From positions 2,170,001 through 2,234,000 of the forward strand of contig JASGHK010000005.1 of the NCBI GenBank assembly GCA_049841135.1: a stretch of DNA of 64,000 bases, read 5' to 3'. The position numbers and the translations under genes are program-made. This document shows positions 55,072-64,000 of the stretch, in pieces; positions within the stretch are counted from its first letter, which is position 1; each line of letters starts with the position of its first letter. The notes under the pieces were generated by a model. That model saw only the letters and a program-made list of their open reading frames with translations, was not told where the DNA came from and searched no databases. Source of the DNA: JACRCT01 sp049841135 (lineage in GTDB: Bacteria > Myxococcota > Myxococcia > Myxococcales > UBA5297).

Positions 55072-58000
55072 ATGATCCCCATGCCCGAGACGCTGGAGCT
55101 TGGCGAGATGCTCTACGAAAGCGAGCGCACGGTCGTACACCGTGCGCGCGAGCGGCGCGGCGGGCGGCCGGTCATCCTCAAGGTGCTCAAGTCCGACTGT
55201 CCAAGCTGGAAGGACGTGGACCGCTTCAAGCGCGAGTTCGCGATCACCAAGGGGCTCCAGCTCGCGCACGTGATTCACCCGTGGCAGCTGGAGGTCATCG
55301 GCAACCGGCCGAGCATCGCGCTCGAGGACTTCGGTGGGACCTCGCTCAACCGCCTGATGCCTGGGAACTCGTGGACGCTGGCCGAGAAGCTGCGGATCGC
55401 CATCGCCATCGCCGAGGGCATCGACGAGATCCACTCCAGGGACATCATCCACAAGGACATCAATCCCTCGAACATCGTCTTCAATCCCCAGACGCACCGC
55501 CTGAAGCTGATCGACTTCGGCATCGCGACGGTGCTCGCGCGAGAGCAGCCGGTGATGGCCAGCGCCGTCACCGAGTGCACCCTCGAGTACGCCTCCCCCG
55601 AGCAGACCGGACGCACCAATCGCCCCCTCGACTGCCGGACCGACTTCTACTCCTTCGGCGTGACGCTCTACGAGCTGCTGGCGGGGAGGCTCCCGTTCAG
55701 CGGAGGCGACGCGCTCGAGCTGGTTCACCAGCACCTCACGCAACCGCCGGTGCCGGTCCACGAGATTGACCCGAGCATCCCTCCGCTCCTCTCGGAGGTC
55801 GTCGCCAAGCTCCTGGCCAAGTCTCCGGAGGACCGGTACCAGAGCGCCTGGGGGATCAAGGTCGACCTCGAGCGGTGCCTCGCGGAGCTGACCGGGCACC
55901 AGCGGATTGAACCGTTCGCCCTCGGCCAGCAGGACGTCCCGCAGTGGTTCCACCTCTCGCCGAAGCTCTATGGGCGCGACGGGGAGGTCGCGGAGCTGCT
56001 CGCCGCCTTCGACCGCATCAGCCGCGGCGCCCGCGAGCTGGTCCTCATCGGCGGGTACTCCGGGATAGGCAAGACCGCGCTCGTCCAGGAGCTCTTCAGG
56101 CCCCTCGCCGAGCGCCGTGGCTACTTCGTGTCGGGCAAGTTCGACCAGCTGCAGCGCAACACCCCGTTCAGCGCGCTGGCCAAGGCGCTGCAGGACCTCG
56201 TCCGGCAGCTGCTCATCGAGAGCGACGCCAGGCTGCGCGTCTGGCGCGGCAAGCTCGCCGCGGCGCTGGGCCCGCACGGCCAGCTGATGGTCAACATGGT
56301 CCCGGAGCTCGAGCTCATCATCGGGCCCCAGCCTCCGGTTCCCGAGCTGTCGCCCGCCGAGGCCCAGAACCGCTTCAGCCGGGTCTTCCAGCAGTTCGTC
56401 AGCGTCTTCTACCCGCCCGAGCACCCGCTGCTCATCTTCCTGGACGACCTGCAGTGGGTCGATCACGCGACCCTCACGCTGCTCGAGAACCTCGTGTCCG
56501 ACGAGGAGACCCACCATCTGCTCGTGGTGGGGGCCTACCGCGACAACGAGGTCGGTGACTCCCACCCGCTGCCCGCGATGGTCGAGAGGCTGGCCAAGGC
56601 GGGGGCGCCGACCCGCCACCTCTCGCTCCAGCCTCTGGGCCAGGCCGCGCTCGCCCGGTTCGTGGCCGACACGCTGGGGTGCGAGGTGGCCAGGGCGATG
56701 CCCCTGACCGAGCTGGTGGAGGCCAAAACGGGGGGCAATCCCTTCTTCGTCGGGCAATTCTTGACGACCCTCCATCAGGAAGGGCTCCTTCGCTTCGCTC
56801 CCTTCCGCGAGGGCGCAGAGCCGCGCCGCGGCTGGCGTTGGGACCTGGAGCGCATCCGGCAGGCGGGCCTCACGGACAACGTGGTGGACCTCATGGTCCG
56901 CAAGCTTCGCAAGCTGCCGGCGACGACGGTGGAGATGCTCAAGCTGGCGGCATGCCTCGGCCACCAGTTCGACCTGCGGACGCTGGCGCTGGTCGCCGAG
57001 CGGCCCGGGGGCGACACCTACGCGAGCCTCGCCGCGGCGATTCACGAAGGGATGGCCGTTCCCATCTCGCTGCCGCAGAGCCTCGAGCGCGGCAGCGTCG
57101 GGGCCCCGCTCGTCTACCTGCACTATCGCTTCCAGCACGACCGCGTTCAGCAGGCGGCCTACGGACTGATCGAGCAGCAAGCGAAGACGCACCTCCATCT
57201 CAGGATCGGCCGGCTCCTCCTGGCACACACCAAGGGCGCCGCGCGCTCGGAGCGGCTCTTCGAGGTCGTCGACCATCTCAACCTCGGCCAGGCCCTGATG
57301 TCCGACCCGGCGGAGCGGGTCGAGCTCGCGCGCCTGAACCTCGAGGCCGCGCGGAGGGCGAAGCGCGCCGCGGCGTTCGACTCGGCGCTTCGCTACCTGC
57401 AGGGCGCGATGGAGGCGTTCGCCGGTGACTGGAGTGGGCACTACGCGCTGACCCACGCGCTGCACCGGGAGCGGGCGGAGCTGGAGTACCTGAACGGCAA
57501 TCACGCACGGTCGGACGAGCTGATTGAAGCCATCTGGGCGCGCGCCGGGATCCTCGATCGCGCCGAGGCGTACACCCAGCTCGTCACCGCGCAGACGCTG
57601 CAGGGAAAGAACGAAGAAGCGATCGCCGCCGCCGACAAGGCGCTGGGCCTGCTCGGCTTCCGATTCCCCTCCGAGGGCGAGCTACCCCGCGCGCTCGAGG
57701 AGGAGCTCGCGCGCGTGGAGCGGGGGCTGGAGGGGCGCAGCGTCGCCTCGCTGATCGACCTGCCGCCGATGGCGGACGGGCGCGTCACGGTGGCCATGAA
57801 GCTGTTGATGACCGCCCACACGCCGGCCTTCTTCGCCAACCAGTACCCGCTCTACACGTGGATCCTCGCGCGGATGACGAGCCTGTCGATGGAGTTCGGC
57901 AACGTCCCCGAGTCGTCGAAGGGCTACGCGAGCTTCGGGAACGCTCTGGCCGCGAGCCGCGGCCGATACCAGGCCGGCTACGAGTTCGGCCTGTTGGGCC

Positions 58001-60812
58001 TCAGGCTCGCCGAGAAGTACGGGGACGAGAGCCTCAAGTGCAAGGCGTGCCTCATCCTGAGCATGTTCCTGAATCATTGGGTCCGGCCCATCGGGAGCGG
58101 GGACGCCCTCGACGAGGAAGGGCAGCGCGCGGGGCTGCAGACCGGAGAGTTGCAGTTCGTCGGGTACATCCTGGCCTTCGGGCGCACCGTGAATCGCTTC
58201 CACGCAGGGGAAGACCTGGGCCACCTCGTGGCCGAGGTGCGCAAGAGCCTGGCCTTCACGCGAAAGGCCCAGCACACCCTCGCCACCGACTACTTGCTCG
58301 GCATGCTCCTCGTCCTGAGCAACCTCGTGGGCGCCACCCGCGACCTCTGGTCGTTCGAGGCGGACAGCCTCCGCGAAGCGTCCTACCTGCGCAGCTGCCA
58401 GGACAACAAGAGCTTCGGGGCGATCTGCTTCTACGGCACGGTCAAGGCGTTCGCCTTGTACCTCCTGGGCGACTCTGCGGCCGCGCTGGCCTGCATCGAG
58501 GAGGCCGCGCCGCTTCTCGGCTACGTGAAGGGGCAGCTGACCGAGGCCGAGCACAACTTCTACCATTCGCTGATTCTGGCGGAGGCCTGCTCGACCGCGA
58601 GCGACGACGCCCGGAAGTCCTATCGACAGAAGCTCGAGGCCAATCAGCGCCAGATGAAGGTCTGGGCGGACCACTGCCCGGCGAACTTCCTCCACAAGTT
58701 CCAGCTTGTCGCCGCGGAGATCGCCCGCCTCGACCAGGACACCTTGGGCGCGATGACGCTCTTCGACCAGGCCATCGCGTCCACGGGAGCCAACGGCTTT
58801 CGACAGAACCAGGCCCTGGCCAACGAGCTCGCGGGGAGATTCTGGCTGGCCAAGGGCAAGCCGCACTTCGCCGACCTGTACCTGCGCAACGCGCTCGAAG
58901 GGTACCGGGCGTGGGGCGCGAGGAGAAGAGCTCGGCCCTGCGCTCGGCCCACCCGCAGCTCTTCGCGGACCGGAGGGAGCCGGAGGCGCAGCGAGGGGGC
59001 CGCCCGCTCTTCACGGACCGGATGCTCAGCACGGCCCTCGACCTCCAGGCCGTGCTCAAGGCGAACCAGGCGATCTCTCGCGAGATCGTCCTCGACAAGC
59101 TCCTGGACCGCCTGCTGAGGGTCGTCCTCGAGAGCGCCGGGGCGGACCGAGGCGTGGTGCTCCTCCGGCGAGAGGGGCGGCTGACGATGGCCGCGTCGAT
59201 CACGGCGGGGGCCGAGCGGGCGACGCTATTCATCGACTCGCCGGTCACGGCCTCGAGCGAGCTGCCGTCGTTCGTCGTGAACTACGTGGCGCGGACCCGG
59301 GCCCGGGTCGTGCTGGCGGACGCCAGCCGCGAGGGGATGTTCGTCGACGACCCCTATGTCCGGTCCGCGCGCCTGCGCTCGGTCCTCTGTCTCCCCATCC
59401 TGTACGGCGGTGACCTGAGCGGAATCCTGTATCTGGAGAACGGGCAGGTCACGGGCGCGTTCTCGCTCGAGCGGATGGAGCTTCTGGAGATGCTCTCCTC
59501 GCAGGCGGCGATTGCGTTGGAGAACGCCGCCTGGCTCTCCCGGGCCGAGGAGGCCAAGACCCGCGCGAACTTCTTCGCGGAGACCAGCAGGATCCTGACC
59601 GAGTCGCTGGAGTACCAGGAAGTGCTCCGCCGGCTGGCTCACCTGGTGGTGAGGCAGATCGCGGAGTGGTGCATGATCGACGTGCTCGAGGGGGGGACGG
59701 TACGGCGGCTGGTCGGCGAGCACGCCGACCCCTCGAAGCTGCCGGTCCTGCGAGACCTTCAAGAGCGGTACCCCTGCCGGCTCGACTCCGTGCACCCTGC
59801 CGCCAGGGTGTTTCGGACGGGCGAGCCCTATCTCTTGCGGGAGGCTTCGGAGGATGACCTCCGAGGGCACTGCGAGGACGAGGGGCACCTCGCGCTCATC
59901 CACCAGCTGGGCACGCGCTCGGTCCTCTCGGTCCCGCTCGTGTTGCGCGGCCGGGTCCTCGGGGTCCTCACCCTGTGCAGCGGCACTGGGAGGAGGCGCT
60001 ATGGGCCTCCGGACGTCGAGCTGGCGCAGGAGCTCGCGGATCGCGCGGTCATCGCCATCGAGAACGCGCAGCTCTTCCAGGAGGTCCAGCGCGCGGTGGA
60101 GGTGCGAGACGAGTTCCTCATGATCGCCTCGCACGAGCTGCGGACCCCGCTCAACTCGCTGCAGCTCGTGGTGCAGGGGCTCCACCGGGGTGAGAGGCAC
60201 GCGTCGTCCGAGCAGAGGAGCGCCGCGCTGGCGATCGCGGAGCGCCAGGTCAAGCGGCTCAACCGTCTCGTGCAGGAGCTGCTGCACGTCTCGAGGATTC
60301 AGGCGGGGCGTTGGCCGCTCCACCTCGAGGAGGTGGACCTGGCCGGGGTCGTGGCCGAGGTGGCCGAGCGCTTCGAGGCCGAGCTCGCCCGGGCGCGCTG
60401 CGCGCTGTCGGTGCGGGCGCCGGGCCCGATCATCGGCCGGTGGGACCGAAGCAAACTCGAGCACGTTCTCTCGAACCTCCTGGCCAACGCCGTGAAGTTC
60501 GGCGCGGGCAAGCCCATCGCCATCGTGGCCGAAGAGGCGGCGCAGCAGACCGCGCGGCTGGTCGTGACCGATCAGGGAATCGGGATCCCCGCGGACCGTC
60601 TCCCGCACATCTTCGAGCGCTTCGAACGCGCGGTCTCGGCCCGCGAATATGGGGGGCTGGGGCTGGGCCTCTACATTGCGCGGAGCATCGTCGAGTCTCT
60701 GGGTGGCACGCTTCGGGCGGTGAGCACCCTCGGCAGCGGGTCGACGTTCACGGTGGTGCTTCCCTGCAGCGGGCTGGCCAGCCAGGTGTCCGAGGTGGGC
60801 GAGAGCCGATGA
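55072..60812 (+). pseudogene. Ser/Thr kinase-AAA ATPase-GAF-histidine kinase fusion, one frameshift
   Basis: About 1913 residues when joined. Residues 1-285: protein kinase with VILKVLK (Lys), catalytic DIIHKDINPSNIVF (HKD in place of HRD) and LIDFGIATVL. Residues about 305-620: AAA-type ATPase with GGYSGIGKTALVQELF (Walker A) and LLIFLDDLQWVD (Walker B). Then a long helical/TPR-like region, two GAF domains (landmarks SSELPSFVVNYVARTRARVV and SLEYQEVLRRLAHLVVRQIA), and a histidine kinase: DEFLMIASHELRTPLNSLQL, NLLANAVKFG, DQGIGIP, GGLGLGLYIARSIVE. The frame breaks near 58918-58921 (one missing base in GGCGCGAGG); otherwise all motifs are intact. A start at 55081 is possible. The product joins Ser/Thr and His phosphorelay in one chain, probably cytoplasmic. 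It is coupled to a response regulator by ATGA. Confidence 0.85.
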
Positions 60813-61219
60813 ACACCGACCACGGCTACATCCTCGTCGTGGACGACGATCCCGACATCCGGGAGACGATGCTCTTCGTCCTGGAAGACGCAGGCTACGA
60901 GGTGGTGACGGCGGCCAACGGTGCCGAGGCCTTGGAATGCCTGCGGAAGAACGCCGCGAGGCTGATCCTTCTCGACCTGATGATGCCGGTCATGGACGGC
61001 TGGCAGTTCCGGGCGGCGCAGCGAAACGATCCCCTGATCGGCGAGATCCCGGTGGTCGTGCTGACGGGGATGGGGCGCGCGGCCCGAGAAGCCACGGCGC
61101 TCAAGGCCACGGCGTGCCTGGAGAAGCCGGTGGACCTGGAAGTCCTGCTGTCCGTCGCCCAGCAGTACTGCGGCGCCTCCCGGGCCGACCCCTGCGGGAA
61201 GAGCCATTGGGAGCGGTGA
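60809..61219 (+). CDS. single-domain response regulator
   Basis: A 136-residue receiver: VDDDPDIRETMLFVLEDAGY, phospho-acceptor Asp in LILLDLMMPVMDGWQ, VVVLTGMG and the Lys in CLEKPVDLEVLL. It has no output domain, so it acts as a phosphorelay carrier or by protein contact. Its ATG overlaps the stop of the giant kinase gene (ATGA), so it is the obvious partner. Confidence 0.93.
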   Translation: MNTDHGYILVVDDDPDIRETMLFVLEDAGYEVVTAANGAEALECLRKNAARLILLDLMMPVMDGWQFRAAQRNDPLIGEIPVVVLTGMGRAAREATALKATACLEKPVDLEVLLSVAQQYCGASRADPCGKSHWER

Positions 61220-61274
61220 GGTCCAGGCCGGACCGGCCCCAGGTGTGCCTCCCGCGGAGGAACTGAAGAGGCCG

Positions 61275-62871
61275 CTACTGGAGCAGGACGGACCTGAGGC
61301 TCGCGGGGAAGGGCTTGGCGGCGGGGCTCCTGCGCCAGCCGTCGAAGCCGTCCGCAAGCGCGGCCTGGGCCAGCTCGGCACGCTTCGCCTTGTCGAGCTC
61401 CGAGCGCGCAGCCGAGATCATCTCGCTGGCGAGCTCCGCCGAGGGCAGGGTCAGGTGGGCGAGCACGCCGGCGGCGACCTTGGGGTCCTTGCCGGCCACC
61501 GCTCCGAGCAGCAGTCGGACGAGCGTGCGCACGGGAGGGGTGGGGTAGACGTCCTTGGCGTATTCCGGGCTGGGGTAGCGCCGGAACTCGATGCGCTTCA
61601 GCGCGCCGGCAAGCGCGAGGACGTCCTTGAAGGCCTGCCCGGGTACGGCGCTCATGAGGTAGAGCTCGATCTCGCCCGCGTGGAGGTTGAGGGGCCCCGG
61701 GTACTTCGAGAGCAGGGCGGCCAGCTCGCCGCGCTTGGCGTCGGGGCGCATCGCCCGGGAAACCCGCTCGCTCGCCTCCATCTTCGCCGCGGCTTCGGGC
61801 GACACGCCCTGAAGTGCGTTCGCCAGGGCACGCATCGGCTCGACGGCCTTGCCCTTCGTCTCCTGGACCGCCTCGCGCAGGTCGGAGACGAAGCGCTCCT
61901 GGAGCTTCGCGTCCTTGCCGACGCGCGTGCGGACGTACTGCTCGGCGCGCTGGGGGTCGAGCGCGAAGAGGCGCCCCAGCGGCTCGGACCTCGGTCTGCC
62001 GTCCAGCCTCAGCGACAGCTCGATGACGCTCACGGTCGCCTCGAAGCCCGGCTTGGAGTCGCGGAAGACCCGGTAGCAGATCTTGCGGGCGAGCGGCTTG
62101 GCCCGGGCGTCGGGGATCGCCTTGCCCAGCGCGAGGAGGAGCTCGTCGACCCTCTTCGCCGGGGTCCTCGACAGGTTCTCCAGCACGGTCTCCAGCTCGT
62201 CGGCCAGCGCATTGGCGCTGGGGACGAGCGCCTGGAGCGCCTTGCGGCTCGCCGGGGAGGCCGCCTTCTGGACCTTCGCCAGGAGGGCGGCGACGGCCTT
62301 CGGGTCGTCGAGGTCCTTGACGTAGGCCGTCAGGCGCTTGAGCAGCGCTGCCTCCGTCTTGCCGCGGGCGCCCGCGAAGGCCGGAGCGAAGAGCACGTCC
62401 ATCCCGTCTCCCTTGGCGCGCAGCGCGCCGTCGTCGCACTTCGTCAGCAGCGCCGCGAGGGCGTCGGGGCCGAGCTTGAGGAAGACCTTGTCGATGAGCT
62501 GGTCGAAGGTCGTCTTCTCCCAGAGACGGTGACCGGGGTCGTAGTCCTTGCACGCGGCCTGGAAGGACTTCACCAGCTGGCCCTGGGACGCAGCGTCGCG
62601 GCGGCACAGCTCGGTGGCGGCCGCCAGCGCTGCGGCGAAGTCGTCGTCGACGGTGCGGAAGCCCGCCTGGAACAGCGCGAGCAGCGCCTTGGGAGACAGC
62701 TTCGCGGCGTGCTTCGCGACGGCGCGGTCGAGCGCCGGGATTCTTGGGGCCGCGGGCGCCGAAGGCCTCGCCCAGGCTCTTCGCCTTCGGGAGCGAGGCC
62801 AGGGCCTTCTCGAGGTCCGAGAGGGAGCCGGACTTCAGCAGGTGGGCGAGGTCGGCGGTCTTGGGGGGCAT
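61275..62871 (-). pseudogene. helical-repeat protein of unknown function, one frameshift
   Basis: About 531 residues when joined. Predominantly helical with repeated Leu/Ala/Lys heptads and short repeat-like units (LEKALASLPKAKSLGEAFGA, VKDLDDPKAVAALLAKVQKA, KRVDELLLALGKAIPDARAK), a HEAT- or TPR-like solenoid. The frame breaks at GATTC 62739-62743; deleting one base gives AAGATCCCG and joins RGPKIPALDRAVAKHAAKL. I recognise no family. Start ATG at 62871. Confidence 0.55.
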
Positions 62872-62966
62872 GAGTGTCTCCGCAAAGCACTAAAAAGTGA
62901 GGCGCGCAGAATGCAGGCGTGCCGCGGCGCTGGCAACGTTCGAATGGGAATGAGCCAGGACCAGCC

Positions 62967-63959
62967 TCACCGCCCGAGCCGCACGGCTTCGAGCCGCGCA
63001 TGGACCGGTTCGGCGAAGGCGCGGGACGCCTGGCGCAGCTCGGGCGAGGCCTCCCGCCGCCTCTGCTCGGAGTCGGCGACGAACCTCTGACCCGGCTCCT
63101 TGGCATGGAAGCGGGAGACCTCGGCCATCCGTTGGGAAATCTCGGCAGTGCGCGGGATGCGGAAATGGTCGAAGAGGCGGGCTTCGACCGCGCCCGGGAG
63201 CTCGCCGTAGTCGACGAGGAGGCCGCCGCCCGCGGCCAGGGCCTCGAGGGCCGCCTCGCCCATCGACGCGAGCACCTTGGCGCGGTGGACCTCGGGGGGG
63301 CGCTCCAAGACCTCCTGCAGCTCCCAGCCGAAGAGCCTCGGCTCGAGCGCGCCGGGGAGCATCTGGGCGCCCGCCAGCTTCTCGTGCGAGGCGAGCACCT
63401 CGAGCGGATCCCGGTACACGAAGGTCCACGGCGCCTCGGGAAAGGCCTCGCGCACCAGGTCCCAGAGACGCACGTGCCAGGACTCGAGCTTGAGGAACAC
63501 CCGGTTTCGGCCCGTGGCCCGGGCCAGCGCCCACACCAGCGCCCGCAGGTGCAGCACCTGCCACGACCGCGTCGCCTCCGGGACCGTCAGGTGGCTGCGC
63601 AGGAGAAAGTCGACCGGCGGGGCTTCCGACAGGACCAGGTGCTCGTCGCTGGCTGCGGCGAGCATCCGCGAGACGAGCGTCGAGCCGCAGCGCGACCAGT
63701 GGAAGATGAGCCCGGCCACCTCCGGCTCCGTGGCCTGGCCCGCTGGCGCCGCCGCCCGCGCGAGCAGGGTGTCGATGGGGGTCTGCCGTCGCCGAGAGCC
63801 GACCTCCGGGTCGGCCATCGCCGTGAGCAGCGCGTCCGTGAAGAAGGGCTCGGTGAAGCGGGTGCGCCCCACCGGCTGCCAGGTGACCATCGCCTGGCCG
63901 TCCCTGAAGGCGATCCGCGCCGGGAGCCAGCCGCTGAGGTCTTCCGGGGGCGGGGCCAC
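62967..63959 (-). CDS. sulfotransferase-family protein
   Basis: A 330-residue protein with the PAPS-binding 5'-phosphosulfate loop in GLIFHWSRCGSTLVSRMLAA and the 3'-phosphate motif TFVYRDPLEVLASHEKLAG. Sulfotransferases of this type transfer sulfate from PAPS to carbohydrate or lipid hydroxyls. The GTG at 63959 is used; the frame is open to the window edge, so a longer N-terminus is possible. The acceptor is unknown. Confidence 0.8.
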   Translation of the reverse strand: MAPPPEDLSGWLPARIAFRDGQAMVTWQPVGRTRFTEPFFTDALLTAMADPEVGSRRRQTPIDTLLARAAAPAGQATEPEVAGLIFHWSRCGSTLVSRMLAAASDEHLVLSEAPPVDFLLRSHLTVPEATRSWQVLHLRALVWALARATGRNRVFLKLESWHVRLWDLVREAFPEAPWTFVYRDPLEVLASHEKLAGAQMLPGALEPRLFGWELQEVLERPPEVHRAKVLASMGEAALEALAAGGGLLVDYGELPGAVEARLFDHFRIPRTAEISQRMAEVSRFHAKEPGQRFVADSEQRRREASPELRQASRAFAEPVHARLEAVRLGR

Positions 63960-64000
63960 GGCGCTGCCGATCAGGGAAGGGCCTGGCCGGTCATCTCGAA

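Noticed and set aside
1..64000. tRNA, rRNA, riboswitch and insertion sequences
   Set aside because: No cloverleaf, rRNA-like stretch, transposase motif or terminal inverted repeat pair was recognised by eye; a computational search could still find short RNAs.

Overview
This is a GC-rich (about 70%) chromosomal window from a bacterium that is probably a member of the Myxococcota. The evidence is the protein content: two secreted proteins end in MYXO-CTERM-like tails (a Gly-Cys motif, a hydrophobic stretch, then an Arg cluster); there are several PilZ/receiver proteins; there is a giant Ser/Thr kinase-AAA-GAF-histidine kinase fusion; and there are many lipoproteins with low-complexity, EGF-like or beta-propeller modules. 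No rRNA, tRNA, CRISPR array, prophage or intact insertion sequence was recognised.

Layout. 1-5.2 kb: end of a beta-propeller protein, a cupredoxin lipoprotein, ogt and a large propeller lipoprotein. 5.2-8.8 kb: a signalling block (multi-receiver/PilZ protein, a membrane protein with a kinase-tail-like domain, receiver-EAL phosphodiesterase). 8.9-9.4 kb: a 66/76-bp tandem repeat array. 9.4-18.6 kb: a subtilisin-like protease with Ig/FnIII-like repeats, a peptidoglycan-binding polysaccharide deacetylase, a membrane protein, a PAS/GAF histidine kinase and a receiver-PilZ protein. 18.8-25.3 kb: a Tat-exported amidohydrolase, a rifamycin ADP-ribosyltransferase (arr), a small-protein/nucleotidyltransferase pair, a lipoprotein, an alpha/beta hydrolase and hicAB. 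25.5-39.6 kb: mostly cell-envelope and secreted proteins (DUF4139, heparin-lyase-like, DUF2330, FGE-like, outer-membrane barrel, a 1395-residue EGF/PPC lipoprotein, an aspartic-protease pair). 39.8-45.3 kb: the pyruvate dehydrogenase operon aceE-aceF-lpd. 45.7-48.2 kb: a LysR regulator divergent from an extradiol dioxygenase and an F420-type reductase. 48.2-54.3 kb: a hypothetical protein, a PhyH-type oxygenase, an ICMT-like methyltransferase and a translationally coupled membrane protein-methyltransferase-sulfatase operon. 55-64 kb: the giant sensor kinase coupled to a response regulator, a hypothetical protein and a sulfotransferase.

The most striking property of the window is about fifteen single frameshift lesions in otherwise well-conserved genes. 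Six of them lie at GATC, or at GAATC/GATTC where removing one base both restores the frame and recreates GATC. Large neighbouring genes are intact, so systematic consensus errors at a methylated motif look likelier than mass decay, but the sequence alone cannot decide. Three families of short dispersed intergenic repeats also recur; one copy sits inside the pyruvate dehydrogenase operon.
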